From Tannerellaceae bacterium (GTDB taxonomy: Bacteria; Bacteroidota; Bacteroidia; Bacteroidales; Tannerellaceae): DNA of 46,294 nt. The notes under the pieces are model-generated. The model had not been told where the DNA came from and did no database searches. It saw only the letters and a program-made list of their open reading frames with translations. The translations under genes were made by a program, and so were the position numbers. Location: contig JAJQES010000115.1 in assembly GCA_021201565.1 (NCBI GenBank), forward strand, positions 1-46,294. Direction: 5' to 3'. Positions 1-9,252 of the stretch are shown here, one piece after another. Every line of letters begins with the position of its first letter. Within the stretch, counting starts at the first letter, position 1.

Positions 1-1149
1 TTGGTTGACCCAAGTGATAAGCAGTATTATCAACCTGGCTTTACATTTGTTGCAGCGGGTATATACCAGCCTGCCGATGTCTGGAAGCCACAGCAAGATT
101 GTATTCCGGGTGGTGTTAAATGGGTAAAGGATCACGTAGTAGAACTGGATCCAGTCACTAATACCATTCAAACCTCTGCAAATGGCCGGTTAGTATATGA
201 TTTTCTTGTACTGACACCCGGCTTACAGATCAATTGGAATCAGGTAGAAGGGATTACCCATCAAACATTGGGAGAGGGGAATGCCCATAGTATTTATGAT
301 TTTGAAGGAGCACAAAAAACGTGGAAAGCTATTCAGGAGTGGACACAGAAAGGAGGAAAAGGCCTGTTTACAGATACATGGACAAAACATAAATGTGGTG
401 GAGCACCCAAAAAGATCTGTTTACTATCAGAACATCATTCACGGAAAGAAGGGAGAAGGGAGGCGCTGGATTTTCAGTTCTATACGGCATCTAAAGAATT
501 ATATGATGTGCCTTTTTACACGCCCCGCCTTGAAGAAATATTCCGGGAAAGAAGAGTCCCCATACAGACTTCTACGTGTCTGACCGGTGTGGATACCTCT
601 TTAAAGGAAGCACACTTGCAACACACAATACAAAACGGGGACCAGAAAGTCGTGACTACCGCCCGTGAACCCTATGAATTTTTACATTTTACTCCTCCTA
701 TGTCGGCTCCCGATTTTGTTTCCAAAGCAGGTTTATCCTGGGATGAAGGAAACCTGGCCGCAGAAGGTTGGGTAAAAGTGGATAAAACAACCTTAATACA
801 TACTACCTATAAAAATATTGTATGTCTGGGAGATTGCGCAGGTATTCCTACCAGTAAAACATCAGCAGCTATAAAGAAACAGGTTCCTGTTGCTGCAGCC
901 AATCTCATTGCTATCCTGGAAGGAAAAACACCGGAGGCAGAATATAACGGCTACGCTGCCTGTCCGATTGTTACTGACTATGGGCATGTGTTGCTTTGTG
1001 AATTTGATTATGATAAAAATCCCTGTGGAACTTTTCCTTTTACCCTATTGGATACTTCCAGAGAGTTACGCATGGGGTGGTTTTTGAAACGTCACATATT
1101 GAAACCCGTTTATTATCACGGTATGCTCAACGGATGGACAAGAGTCTGA
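1..1149 (+). CDS. NAD(P)/FAD-dependent oxidoreductase, sulfide:quinone oxidoreductase-like (5' end truncated by window)
   Basis: Open frame from base 1; SQR-like text such as YDFLVLTPGLQINW, NIVCLGDCAGIPTSKTSAAIKKQVPVAAANL; N-terminal Rossmann motif lies outside the window. Confidence 0.8.
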   Translation: MVDPSDKQYYQPGFTFVAAGIYQPADVWKPQQDCIPGGVKWVKDHVVELDPVTNTIQTSANGRLVYDFLVLTPGLQINWNQVEGITHQTLGEGNAHSIYDFEGAQKTWKAIQEWTQKGGKGLFTDTWTKHKCGGAPKKICLLSEHHSRKEGRREALDFQFYTASKELYDVPFYTPRLEEIFRERRVPIQTSTCLTGVDTSLKEAHLQHTIQNGDQKVVTTAREPYEFLHFTPPMSAPDFVSKAGLSWDEGNLAAEGWVKVDKTTLIHTTYKNIVCLGDCAGIPTSKTSAAIKKQVPVAAANLIAILEGKTPEAEYNGYAACPIVTDYGHVLLCEFDYDKNPCGTFPFTLLDTSRELRMGWFLKRHILKPVYYHGMLNGWTRV

Positions 1150-1299
1150 TGAGGTTTTTCATAAAGTTTTTTTTTATCCAATTATTTTTGTTAACTTTGT
1201 GAAGTTAAAGCATTATTGTGTTGGTTCTACTCCTTAGTTTTTCCCCCACCATTTTGTATTTATAAATTTAAAACTGCTAAAGGAGCAGAATTTGATTAC

Positions 1300-2427
1300 A
1301 TGACATTTAAAGAATTAAATATGATGGAGCCACTATTAAAAGCACTTCATCAGAAAGGTTACCAAAACCCTACACCTATTCAGGAACAGGCTATTCCGCA
1401 TGCGTTAAGCGGACGGGATATTCTGGGTCTTGCCCAGACAGGTACCGGCAAGACGGCTGCCTTTGCTCTTCCCCTTCTTCAGTTACTGGCCACAGACGGC
1501 CGGCCAAAAGTAGGCACACGGAGGATACAGGCATTGATCCTGACCCCTACCCGTGAACTGGCAATCCAGATTGCGGATTGTTTTCGTGAATATGGCCAAT
1601 ATACTTCTGTACGCCATTGTGTAATTTTTGGTGGTGTTAAACAAAAGGCGCAGACAGATGTTTTACGGAAAGGAGTTGATATCCTTATTGCGACTCCCGG
1701 ACGACTGCTCGACCTGATGAATCAGGGATTTGTGAATATTAATAGTGTTCAACATTTTGTACTGGACGAGGCCGACCGTATGCTGGATATGGGTTTTATT
1801 CATGATATAAAAAAGATATTACCGCGTTTGCCGGAGAAGAAACAGACACTTTTCTTTTCTGCTACGATGCCGCCTGCCATCCATACATTATCACGCACTA
1901 TTTTAAAGAATCCTGTCAGAGTAGAGGTAACACCGGTTTCATCTACTGTTGATACGATTGACCAGTATCTGTATCTGGTGGAGAAACAGGAAAAGAAACA
2001 GCTGTTGGTAGATGTCCTTAAAAATCAGGAAAGACAGCCTGTGCTGGTATTTTCCAAAACCAAACATGGTGCGGATAAAATCGCACGTATCCTATGTAAA
2101 GCGGGTATTGGTAGCGAAGCTATTCACGGGAATAAGTCTCAGGTGGCACGCCAGCGGGCATTGACCAACTTCAAGTCAGGCCGTACCCAGGTACTGATTG
2201 CGACCGATATTGCGGCACGTGGGATTGATATTGACCGCCTGGGGCTGGTGATCAATTATGATCTGCCGGATGTGGCCGAGACCTATGTACACCGGATTGG
2301 GCGTACCGGCCGGGCCGGGCACAGTGGTACTGCACTGAGCTTTTGTTCACAGGAAGAACAGAAACTGCTGAAAGATATTCAGAAGCTGATCGGTAAGAAA
2401 CTGGCAACGCTTTCTGTTCCGGCATAA
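1300..2427 (+). CDS. DEAD/DEAH-box RNA helicase
   Basis: Motifs AQTGTGKT, PTRELA, DEAD, SAT, HRIGRTGRAG; start chosen at ATG 1300 (MTFKELNMMEPLLKAL) rather than the longer ORF start at 1216. Confidence 0.95.
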   Translation: MTFKELNMMEPLLKALHQKGYQNPTPIQEQAIPHALSGRDILGLAQTGTGKTAAFALPLLQLLATDGRPKVGTRRIQALILTPTRELAIQIADCFREYGQYTSVRHCVIFGGVKQKAQTDVLRKGVDILIATPGRLLDLMNQGFVNINSVQHFVLDEADRMLDMGFIHDIKKILPRLPEKKQTLFFSATMPPAIHTLSRTILKNPVRVEVTPVSSTVDTIDQYLYLVEKQEKKQLLVDVLKNQERQPVLVFSKTKHGADKIARILCKAGIGSEAIHGNKSQVARQRALTNFKSGRTQVLIATDIAARGIDIDRLGLVINYDLPDVAETYVHRIGRTGRAGHSGTALSFCSQEEQKLLKDIQKLIGKKLATLSVPA

Positions 2428-2465
2428 GAGAAAACAGTATATAATAATAATTTAAACGAGAATAT

Positions 2466-2960
2466 ATGGCGAGACCTCCAGCAATGAGCAAACGTGATAA
2501 TGAGAAAAAAAGAGAGACCAAACGTCTTGAAAAACAGAAACGTAAAGAAGAACGTAAACTGAGTAATAATAAAGGAGCGGCATTGGAAGATATGTTTATG
2601 TATGTCGATGAGAACGGCCAACTTACGGATACTCCTCCTGAATTACGTAAAAAGGAAGATATTGATCTGGAGAGTATTGTGATTTCCACTCCAAAGAAAA
2701 CAGAGGAGGAGGAGAATCCGGTACACAAAGGGCGCATTGAATACTTTAATGAATCAAAAGGTTTTGGTTTTGTGAAGGAGCTGGCGAGCGTAAACAAATA
2801 TTTTTTCCATATCAGTAACGCCAAAGTAGAGATCAAAGAGGGCAATATTGTTTTCTTTGAACTGGAACGTGGACCGAAAGATATGAATGCTGTTAATTTA
2901 CGTTTTGAAGAAGGACCAAAACCCGAATCACGGGAAAGCCAGGAGGAAAAAGAGAATTAA
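2466..2960 (+). CDS. Cold-shock-domain protein with basic/coiled N-terminal extension
   Basis: KGRIEYFNESKGFGFVKE ... KYFFHISNAK is a CSD signature; KRDNEKKRETKRLEKQKRKEERK basic N-terminus. Confidence 0.9.
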   Translation: MARPPAMSKRDNEKKRETKRLEKQKRKEERKLSNNKGAALEDMFMYVDENGQLTDTPPELRKKEDIDLESIVISTPKKTEEEENPVHKGRIEYFNESKGFGFVKELASVNKYFFHISNAKVEIKEGNIVFFELERGPKDMNAVNLRFEEGPKPESRESQEEKEN

Positions 2961-3017
2961 AAACCAGGCGGAGGGGTAATGTTCTCCGTATTATATTTAT
3001 ATTTTAAAAAAAGTAAA

Positions 3018-3410
3018 ATGAACATTTACATTGCAAATTTAAGTTCCAGTATAACAGATGCTGACTTAATGGATTTATTTAACGAGTATGGACCTGTAGC
3101 TTCAGCTAAAGTTATCATGGACCGTGAAACCGGCCTATCAAGAGGTTTTGGTTTCGTAGAAATGGAAGATGCTGACGGCCAAAAAGCCATCGATGAACTA
3201 AACAATGCCGAATATGATGGAAAAACTATTGCTGTTTCTGTAGCAAGACCTCGTGCTGAGCGTCCGGCTGGTGGTGGTTTCAACCGTGGCGGAGGTTATG
3301 GTGGTGGCAATCGCGGCGGCGGTGGCTACGGTGGCGGTAATCGTGGTGGCGGTGGCTACGGCGGTGGAAACCGTGGCGGTGGCGGTGGCTACGGCGGCGG
3401 AAGATATTGA
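3018..3410 (+). CDS. RRM-domain RNA-binding protein with Gly-rich C-terminus
   Basis: MNIYIANLSS (RNP2) and SRGFGFVEM (RNP1); C-terminal GYGGGNRGGG repeats; start at ATG 3018. Confidence 0.95.
   Translation: MNIYIANLSSSITDADLMDLFNEYGPVASAKVIMDRETGLSRGFGFVEMEDADGQKAIDELNNAEYDGKTIAVSVARPRAERPAGGGFNRGGGYGGGNRGGGGYGGGNRGGGGYGGGNRGGGGGYGGGRY
3283..3407 (+). repeat. Coding tandem repeat encoding GYGGGNRGGG-type units
   Basis: Three near-identical GGTGGCTACGG(T/C)GG(C/T)GG(T/A)AA(T/C)CG(T)GG units at the 3' end of the RRM gene. Confidence 0.85.
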
Positions 3411-3472
3411 TCAGATTCCGGCAGGAAGGATACTTACCTTCTTTGCTGAATGAATAATAAATGAAAACAAGA

Positions 3473-3507
3473 AGCCTGTAAAATATTCTATTTTGCAGGC
3501 TTTTTTG
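3473..3507 (+). terminator. Rho-independent terminator after RRM gene
   Basis: GCCTGTAAAA-tattcta-TTTTGCAGGC followed by TTTTTTG. Confidence 0.85.
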
Positions 3508-3631
3508 TATGCTTATTTCCTTTCATTTTGTTTTTAATCCCCGTTTTTACTATTTCATACAAAAAGGTATAGATATCAGGCATTTATTTTTCATATTTAC
3601 AATATATTTGTAATATCCACATATAATAAGT

Positions 3632-4528
3632 ATGATAGAAAGTATTTCAGAATTTTACAAACGGATTGACCGGCAGGGGCCGGCTTATACAAAGGGTAGA
3701 GAGTTTATAGATATTCAACCCAGTAAATGCAATATAGGGAAAACATCCTTTAGTTACAGGGACTTTTATAAAATAGCCCTTGTACTGGAAAAAGGTAAAC
3801 TTTATTATGCGGATAAATGGATCATGGTAGACCGTCCCGCCCTTTTATTTTCCAATCCGCTGATCCCATACGCCTGGGAAGCACTGGAGGAGGGAGTAGA
3901 TAGAGGAGGATACTGTATTTTTAATGAACTGTTTATAAAAGCCGGAGGAACTAATTCCCCATTGATGGATACACCTTTATTTGATACCTCGAAAGAAAGG
4001 ATTTATTTTCTGGATGAAGCAGGTGTACTAAATGTACGCTCTTTGTTGGACAAAATAGGAGATGCGATTCAATCGGAGTATCCGCAAAAAAACGACATGA
4101 TACGCTGCTACCTTCATTTACTTGTACATGAAGCTATGAGAATGCAGACCAGTAGTAAGTATGTAGCCCATAAAAATGCAGGACAGCGTATTGCCGAACT
4201 TTTTCTTGCGCTTCTTGAACGGCAGTTTCCTCTTGATATACCTGGAAAGGTGCTGGCGCTCAAAACTGCAAATGATTTTGCCGCTCGTCTGTCGGTACAT
4301 GTAAACCATCTTAACCGGGTGGTAAAAGCAGCCACCGGGCGTACTACTTCCACCCTCATTACCAATCGCATTACACAAGAGGCTATTCAACTTCTGCAAC
4401 GCAGTAATTACTCCATTTCCGAAATAGCCTTTGCTCTTGGATTTGAGGAACCGGCCTCATTTACCAACTTCATTAAAAAGCATACCGGAATCTCACCTTC
4501 AGAACATCGCGTGATGCAAACAGCTTGA
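3632..4528 (+). CDS. AraC-family transcriptional regulator
   Basis: C-terminal double HTH: TANDFAARLSVHVNHLNRVVKAATGRTTSTLI ... SISEIAFALGFEEPASFTNFIKKHTGISPSEHR. Confidence 0.95.
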   Translation: MIESISEFYKRIDRQGPAYTKGREFIDIQPSKCNIGKTSFSYRDFYKIALVLEKGKLYYADKWIMVDRPALLFSNPLIPYAWEALEEGVDRGGYCIFNELFIKAGGTNSPLMDTPLFDTSKERIYFLDEAGVLNVRSLLDKIGDAIQSEYPQKNDMIRCYLHLLVHEAMRMQTSSKYVAHKNAGQRIAELFLALLERQFPLDIPGKVLALKTANDFAARLSVHVNHLNRVVKAATGRTTSTLITNRITQEAIQLLQRSNYSISEIAFALGFEEPASFTNFIKKHTGISPSEHRVMQTA

Positions 4529-4610
4529 AAATTAAGAAATAAAAACTTTCTAACTCTCCATTTCCGTAATTGTTTGATTTGAACAAGTGATGGTTTGATA
4601 TGCCATAGTA

Positions 4611-4636
4611 CCGTCCGGTGGACGGCGTTACCTTTG
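4611..4636 (+). promoter_or_regulatory. Inverted repeat CCGTCC-GGT-GGACGG next to a TACCTTTG -7 element upstream of the DUF1893 gene
   Basis: Perfect 6-bp arms 4611-4616/4620-4625, then TACCTTTG at 4629-4636. Confidence 0.5.
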
Positions 4637-4662
4637 TGTCTATCTATTAAAAATGGATTCAA

Positions 4663-5070
4663 ATGGAAGAGTGTATAGAAATACTTCACGCGGGAAATTA
4701 CTCCTGTGTAATTGAAAACAGAGAGATCCGTACGTTTAGTAAACCCGGAGTAAAGGATTTATACCAGCTATTCACGGAAGACTACTATTTTCTCAAAGAA
4801 GCAGTGGTCGCAGATAAAGTTGTGGGAAAAGCGGCTGCTGCATTAATGGTACTCGGAGGAGTCCGGAAAGTATATACGGATGTGATCAGTCTTTCTGCTT
4901 TATTACTATTACACGAAGCCGGAATAGACGTCAACTATGCCCGGGTAGTTCCCTACATTCAAAACCGGAATAAAACCGACTGGTGCCCCCTGGAATGTCT
5001 TTGCTACAAAGAAACCTCAGCAAAAAATATATTACTTATTATCGAAACATTTATCAGGAACAGAAATTAA
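4663..5070 (+). CDS. DUF1893 domain protein
   Basis: Matches remembered DUF1893 pattern (C(S/V)VI.N ... VADKVVGKAAAALMVLGGV...VYTDVIS..AL.LL..AGI). Confidence 0.8.
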   Translation: MEECIEILHAGNYSCVIENREIRTFSKPGVKDLYQLFTEDYYFLKEAVVADKVVGKAAAALMVLGGVRKVYTDVISLSALLLLHEAGIDVNYARVVPYIQNRNKTDWCPLECLCYKETSAKNILLIIETFIRNRN

Positions 5071-5256
5071 GGATTTTATGGAAACCCTTAAAGGACTGGA
5101 TCAACATACAAGTGCTTTCTTTGATCACCGGGACCTGGCAATGGTTAAATGGCTCGCTACAGTCCGTTAAGTCAGTCTTTTATCCGGTTATCTGTAGATA
5201 GAGTAAGACAAAGAGGAAACTTTTTCTATTTTTGTCTAAGAAACAGAGATAGGACA

Positions 5257-5724
5257 ATGAAGAAAGAGGAGTTTATGAAGAAAGCCATTGAGCTTTCTAT
5301 TGAAAATGTTGATAGGAACGGAGGACCGTTTGGAGCCGTTATTGTGAAAGACAACCGGATTGTTGCGACTGGGGTGAACCGGGTGACAGATTCCTGTGAC
5401 CCGACCGCCCATGCGGAGGTGATAGCTATACGCAATGCTGCTAAAAAGCTGGGAACATTTGACCTGTCGGGTTGTGAAATTTATACTTCTTGTGAACCCT
5501 GTCCCATGTGTTTGGGAGCTATTTACTGGGCACATTTGGATAAAATGTATTATGGAAACACAAAGACAGATGCAAAGAACATCGGATTCGATGATTCTTT
5601 TATTTATGATGAGCTGGAATTAAAACCTGAGGACAGGCGGCTCCATTCCGAAATCCTGTTACCGGACGAGGCGATCCGGGCGTTCCGGAAATGGGAAATG
5701 AAAGAAAATAAAACTGCATATTAA
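5257..5724 (+). CDS. Nucleoside deaminase (CDA fold; guanine deaminase-like)
   Basis: HAEV and PCPMCLGAIYWA zinc-binding motifs; start at ATG 5257 (MKKEEFMKKAIELS). Confidence 0.9.
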   Translation: MKKEEFMKKAIELSIENVDRNGGPFGAVIVKDNRIVATGVNRVTDSCDPTAHAEVIAIRNAAKKLGTFDLSGCEIYTSCEPCPMCLGAIYWAHLDKMYYGNTKTDAKNIGFDDSFIYDELELKPEDRRLHSEILLPDEAIRAFRKWEMKENKTAY

Positions 5725-5739
5725 CCTAAAAAATATTAT

Positions 5740-6591
5740 ATGGAAATACGGTCTCTTGCTAACACAGGCTTTGATATAATCTACCGGGGATTTGAACGGG
5801 CTTTTGCCGAATATGAAATGCAGCTCAATCGTGTGGAACTTCAAACAATGCTGCAACGGCGTGGTTTTGATCCCGTCCTTTCTTTTGCCGCTTTTGAAGG
5901 AGAGGAGATCGTCGCTTTTACTTTAAATGGTATTGGTGAATTCAATGGAATCACTACAGCCTATGATACGGGCACCGGAACACTAAAAGAATACCGGGGA
6001 CAAGGATTGGCTACACAGGTATTTGAATATTCCATTCCTTATCTGCGGGATGCAAATGTGAAGCAATATCTGCTGGAAGTGTTGCAACACAATACAAAAG
6101 CTGTTTCTGTATATAGGAATCTTGGATTTGAAGTCACCCGTGAATTCAATTATTTCAGGCAGCAGAATGAAAAGGTACGAAATGAACCCGATGCCTCAGC
6201 TTCCCTCTGTTCAGTAGAAAAGATCGTTCTTCCGGAGTGTAGTGATATTTCTGGTTTCCGGGATTTTTACCCTTCCTGGCAGAATAGCGTTGAATCTATC
6301 CGGCGGTCAGCCGGGGACTTTATCTCTTTGGGTGTTTTTACAAATGACCGGTTGATTGGGTATAGTGTCTTTGAACCGGTTTCCGGTGACATCACTCAGC
6401 TGGCGGTTGACAAAGAATACAGAAGACAAGGGGTTGCCTCCTTATTATTGCGGGAAATGCTCCGTTTAAATAAGAATACCGGTATAAAAGCCATCAACAC
6501 AGATATCAGATGTGATTCAATCACCGCATTTCTTCAGGCAAAGAATATAGAACTCAAAGGCCGGCAGTTTGAGATGATCCGGAAGATATAA
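5740..6591 (+). CDS. Tandem GNAT-family N-acetyltransferase
   Basis: Two acetyl-CoA-binding type motifs: EYRGQGLATQVFEYS and EYRRQGVASLLLREML. Confidence 0.9.
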   Translation: MEIRSLANTGFDIIYRGFERAFAEYEMQLNRVELQTMLQRRGFDPVLSFAAFEGEEIVAFTLNGIGEFNGITTAYDTGTGTLKEYRGQGLATQVFEYSIPYLRDANVKQYLLEVLQHNTKAVSVYRNLGFEVTREFNYFRQQNEKVRNEPDASASLCSVEKIVLPECSDISGFRDFYPSWQNSVESIRRSAGDFISLGVFTNDRLIGYSVFEPVSGDITQLAVDKEYRRQGVASLLLREMLRLNKNTGIKAINTDIRCDSITAFLQAKNIELKGRQFEMIRKI

Positions 6592-6604
6592 CTAAAGCCG
6601 GATT

Positions 6605-7021
6605 TTACTCTTCCGGCTTATATTTTATCAATGGAACATGTTTTTGAAAGTTGGCTTTTTCTTCTACCCGGGCTTTAAAGTCAGGAGTCGGTTTAAAGCA
6701 GATTCGCCGGATACAAATGTCATTTCCGGTGATCTGTTCCGGATCGCTTACCGGGCGTTTTAGTCCGGCAGAAAGCGAAAATGTTCCCAGACCATCCAGG
6801 GTGACGGAATTGCCTTCTGCCAGATAACGCGAAAGGATCACAACCAGATTGTCTACCAACCCTGTCACGTCACCGGGAGAGAAGGAACTTAACACATTCA
6901 TGTATTCAGCGATCTCCTGCAGGTTAACATTAGAACCACGTAGCAGAGATACTGCATAGCAAGGCTCGCCATCAGTGAGTTGATTGTTTTTTACCGGATA
7001 GATTTTGTATTTTAATGCCAT
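6605..7021 (-). CDS. HU/IHF-like DNA-binding protein (Bacteroidetes HU-like family)
   Basis: MALKYKIYPVKNNQ...YAVSLLRGSNVNLQEIAEYMNVLSSFSPGDVTGLVDNLVVILSRYLAEGNSVTLDGLGTFSLS. Confidence 0.85.
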   Translation of the reverse strand: MALKYKIYPVKNNQLTDGEPCYAVSLLRGSNVNLQEIAEYMNVLSSFSPGDVTGLVDNLVVILSRYLAEGNSVTLDGLGTFSLSAGLKRPVSDPEQITGNDICIRRICFKPTPDFKARVEEKANFQKHVPLIKYKPEE

Positions 7022-7065
7022 GGCAATTTAAGTATTAAGTAAATAATCAGGTAATTTTCTCTTTA

Positions 7066-7073
7066 TATCTTTG
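7066..7073 (+). promoter_or_regulatory. Bacteroidetes-type -7 element TATCTTTG reading into the repeat array
   Basis: Exact TAnnTTTG consensus; no clear -33 TTTG at the usual spacing. Confidence 0.45.
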
Positions 7074-7131
7074 CACCATTCTGCCGGTGGATAAGCATTC
7101 CCCTCCGCTTATACAGGCATAACCCTGAAGC

Positions 7132-7260
7132 AACCCCCGGGGTTAACGCCACAACCCCCGGCCTTACGGAAATAACCCCCGGGGTTGCGCCGGAGTAGTG
7201 CCTATCCGTAATGAGGATATTGCCTATGTAATGTTAGCGTTGTGCCTGTGCAAGATAAGC
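7132..7260. repeat. Array A: six degenerate units of 21-23 nt
   Basis: Units begin at 7132, 7153, 7174, 7197, 7219, 7241; three start AACCCCCGG, three carry (G/T)TGCCT(A/G)T. Confidence 0.7.
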
Positions 7261-7410
7261 AAATTCCGGATAAATACCAATAGGAATATGCTTATAAACT
7301 TTACTATATCCTGAATACTCCTGCAACATTTACATTTTCCCCTTGTTTATTTTTTGAATGTGGGAAATTATTTATTTAATAAACTAAAAACTTATTTAGG
7401 AGGATATTGT

Positions 7411-9183
7411 ATGTATTACAGCAGTGGTAATTATGAAGCGTTTGCCCGGCCGGAGAAACCGGCGGATGTAGACCGGAAATCGGCTTATCTGGTGGGGGCG
7501 GGACTGGCTTCGCTGGCAGCGGCTACTTTTCTGGTACGTGACGGACAGATGAAAGGGGATAAGATCCATATTTTTGAGGAACTGGGAGTGCCCGGTGGTA
7601 GTATGGACGGGATCTGGACAGAACAAAAAGGATACATTGTGCGGGGTGGCCGTGAGATGGAAGTTCATTTTGAAACACTCTGGGACTTGTTTCGTTCGGT
7701 GCCTTCTCTTGAAACAGAGGGACTTTCGGTATTGGATGAGTTTTACCGCCTGAATAAAAAAGATCCCAGTTTTTCAAAGGCGCGGGTAATTGAAAACCGG
7801 GGACAACGTTTGGCTACGGATGGTGACCTGACGCTGACTAATAAGGCGATTGACGAATTGATCCACCTGGCCCTGACGCCGGAGGAGCAGTTGCAGGATG
7901 TAAAGATCAATGAGGTATTTTCGGATGACTTTTTTAAATCAAATTTCTGGTTATACTGGTGCACCATGTTTGCATTTGAACCCTGGGCCAGTGCTATGGA
8001 AATGCGTCGCTATATCTTACGTTTTGTTCATCATGTAGGAACACTTTCCAATCTCTCATCCCTTCGTTTTACAAAATATAACCAGTATGAATCGCTGATC
8101 ATGCCACTGGTAAAAAACCTGGAAGCACAGGGTGTCCATTTTCATTACAATGCGCAGGTCAGGAATATTCTGGTGAATACAGTGGGAGATAAAAAAGTGG
8201 CCGTGAAAATGGAGTGGACCGAAAATGGCCGGGAGCAGAGCGTGACTCTCACCCAGGATGATCTGGTATTTGTAACCAATGGTTCGATTACGGAAAGCAG
8301 TACGTATGGCGATCAGACACATCCGGCACTACCGAACAAAGAACCCGGTGGTAGCTGGCAACTCTGGAAGAATCTGGCAGAACAGGATCCGGCATTTGGA
8401 AAACCGGAAAAATTCTGTGAAAATATTCCGGAAGCCAACTGGGTGATCTCAGGAACAATTACGTTGACAGATGAAAAAGTCGTCCCATACATCGAAAGAA
8501 TCAGTAAGAAGGACCCCCATAGCGGTTCTATTGTGACCAGTGGACCGGTGACGATAAAGGATTCCAACTGGTTGCTGGGCTATTCTATCAGCCGGCAGCC
8601 TCATTTCCATTCGCAGAAACCCAATGAATTAATCGTGTGGGTATATGGGTTATTTTCGGATAAACCGGGCAACTATGTAAAGAAGAGAATTACGGAGTGT
8701 AACGGCATTGAATTGTGTGAAGAGTGGCTCTACCATATCGGGGTACCGGAGACGGATATTGCGGAGATCGCTACCCAATCAGCCCATACAATACCTTGTT
8801 ATATGCCCTATATTACTTCCTATTTTATGCCACGTGCCCTGGGGGATCGTCCCCTTGTTGTTCCGGAAGGATCACAGAACCTGGCTTTCATTGGCAATTT
8901 TGCGGAGACGGAACGGGATACTGTGTTTACCACGGAATATTCTGTACGTACGGCTATGGAGGCGGTTTATACCCTGCTGAATATAGACCGGGGTGTACCG
9001 GAAGTCTTTGGCTCCTGTTTTGATGTCCGGGTGTTGATGAGTTCTATTTATTACCTCAACGACCGGAAGAAGCTGCAGGATATTAAGCTGCCCTGGATGG
9101 CTACTCTCCTTGAAAAACAGGGATTAAAAAAAATACAGGGTACATATATTGAAGAGTTATTGCGGGATGCTAAACTAATTTGA
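7411..9183 (+). CDS. ohyA: Oleate hydratase (myosin-cross-reactive antigen family)
   Basis: FAD motif [39 protein letters not shown]; full-length family architecture; AGGAGG upstream of ATG 7411. Confidence 0.95.
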   Translation: MYYSSGNYEAFARPEKPADVDRKSAYLVGAGLASLAAATFLVRDGQMKGDKIHIFEELGVPGGSMDGIWTEQKGYIVRGGREMEVHFETLWDLFRSVPSLETEGLSVLDEFYRLNKKDPSFSKARVIENRGQRLATDGDLTLTNKAIDELIHLALTPEEQLQDVKINEVFSDDFFKSNFWLYWCTMFAFEPWASAMEMRRYILRFVHHVGTLSNLSSLRFTKYNQYESLIMPLVKNLEAQGVHFHYNAQVRNILVNTVGDKKVAVKMEWTENGREQSVTLTQDDLVFVTNGSITESSTYGDQTHPALPNKEPGGSWQLWKNLAEQDPAFGKPEKFCENIPEANWVISGTITLTDEKVVPYIERISKKDPHSGSIVTSGPVTIKDSNWLLGYSISRQPHFHSQKPNELIVWVYGLFSDKPGNYVKKRITECNGIELCEEWLYHIGVPETDIAEIATQSAHTIPCYMPYITSYFMPRALGDRPLVVPEGSQNLAFIGNFAETERDTVFTTEYSVRTAMEAVYTLLNIDRGVPEVFGSCFDVRVLMSSIYYLNDRKKLQDIKLPWMATLLEKQGLKKIQGTYIEELLRDAKLI

Positions 9184-9189
9184 TCTTAG

Positions 9190-9227
9190 AGGAGGGTGTG
9201 TCAAAAGAAATGAAAACACATCCTCCT
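9190..9227. terminator. Hairpin between convergent oleate hydratase and P-type ATPase genes
   Basis: AGGAGGGTGTGT (9190-9201) pairs with ACACATCCTCCT (9216-9227), one G-T pair; no U-tract. Confidence 0.5.
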
Positions 9228-9252
9228 ACCGTACAGACGCACGGTGTGCGCC

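Noticed and set aside
281-583. 100-aa ORF inside the SQR-like gene
   Set aside because: Alternate frame of a supported CDS
2252-2845. 197-aa minus-strand ORF
   Set aside because: Antisense to the helicase 3' end and CSD gene, both strongly supported
3253-3453. 66-aa Val/Ala-rich ORF
   Set aside because: Alternate frame of the Gly-rich RRM tail repeat
7132-7260. CRISPR array
   Set aside because: Units are 21-23 nt, degenerate and contiguous with no repeat/spacer alternation; no cas genes in the window
9231-9252. Insertion-sequence terminal repeat
   Set aside because: Short degenerate palindrome without any transposase, second end or target duplication visible
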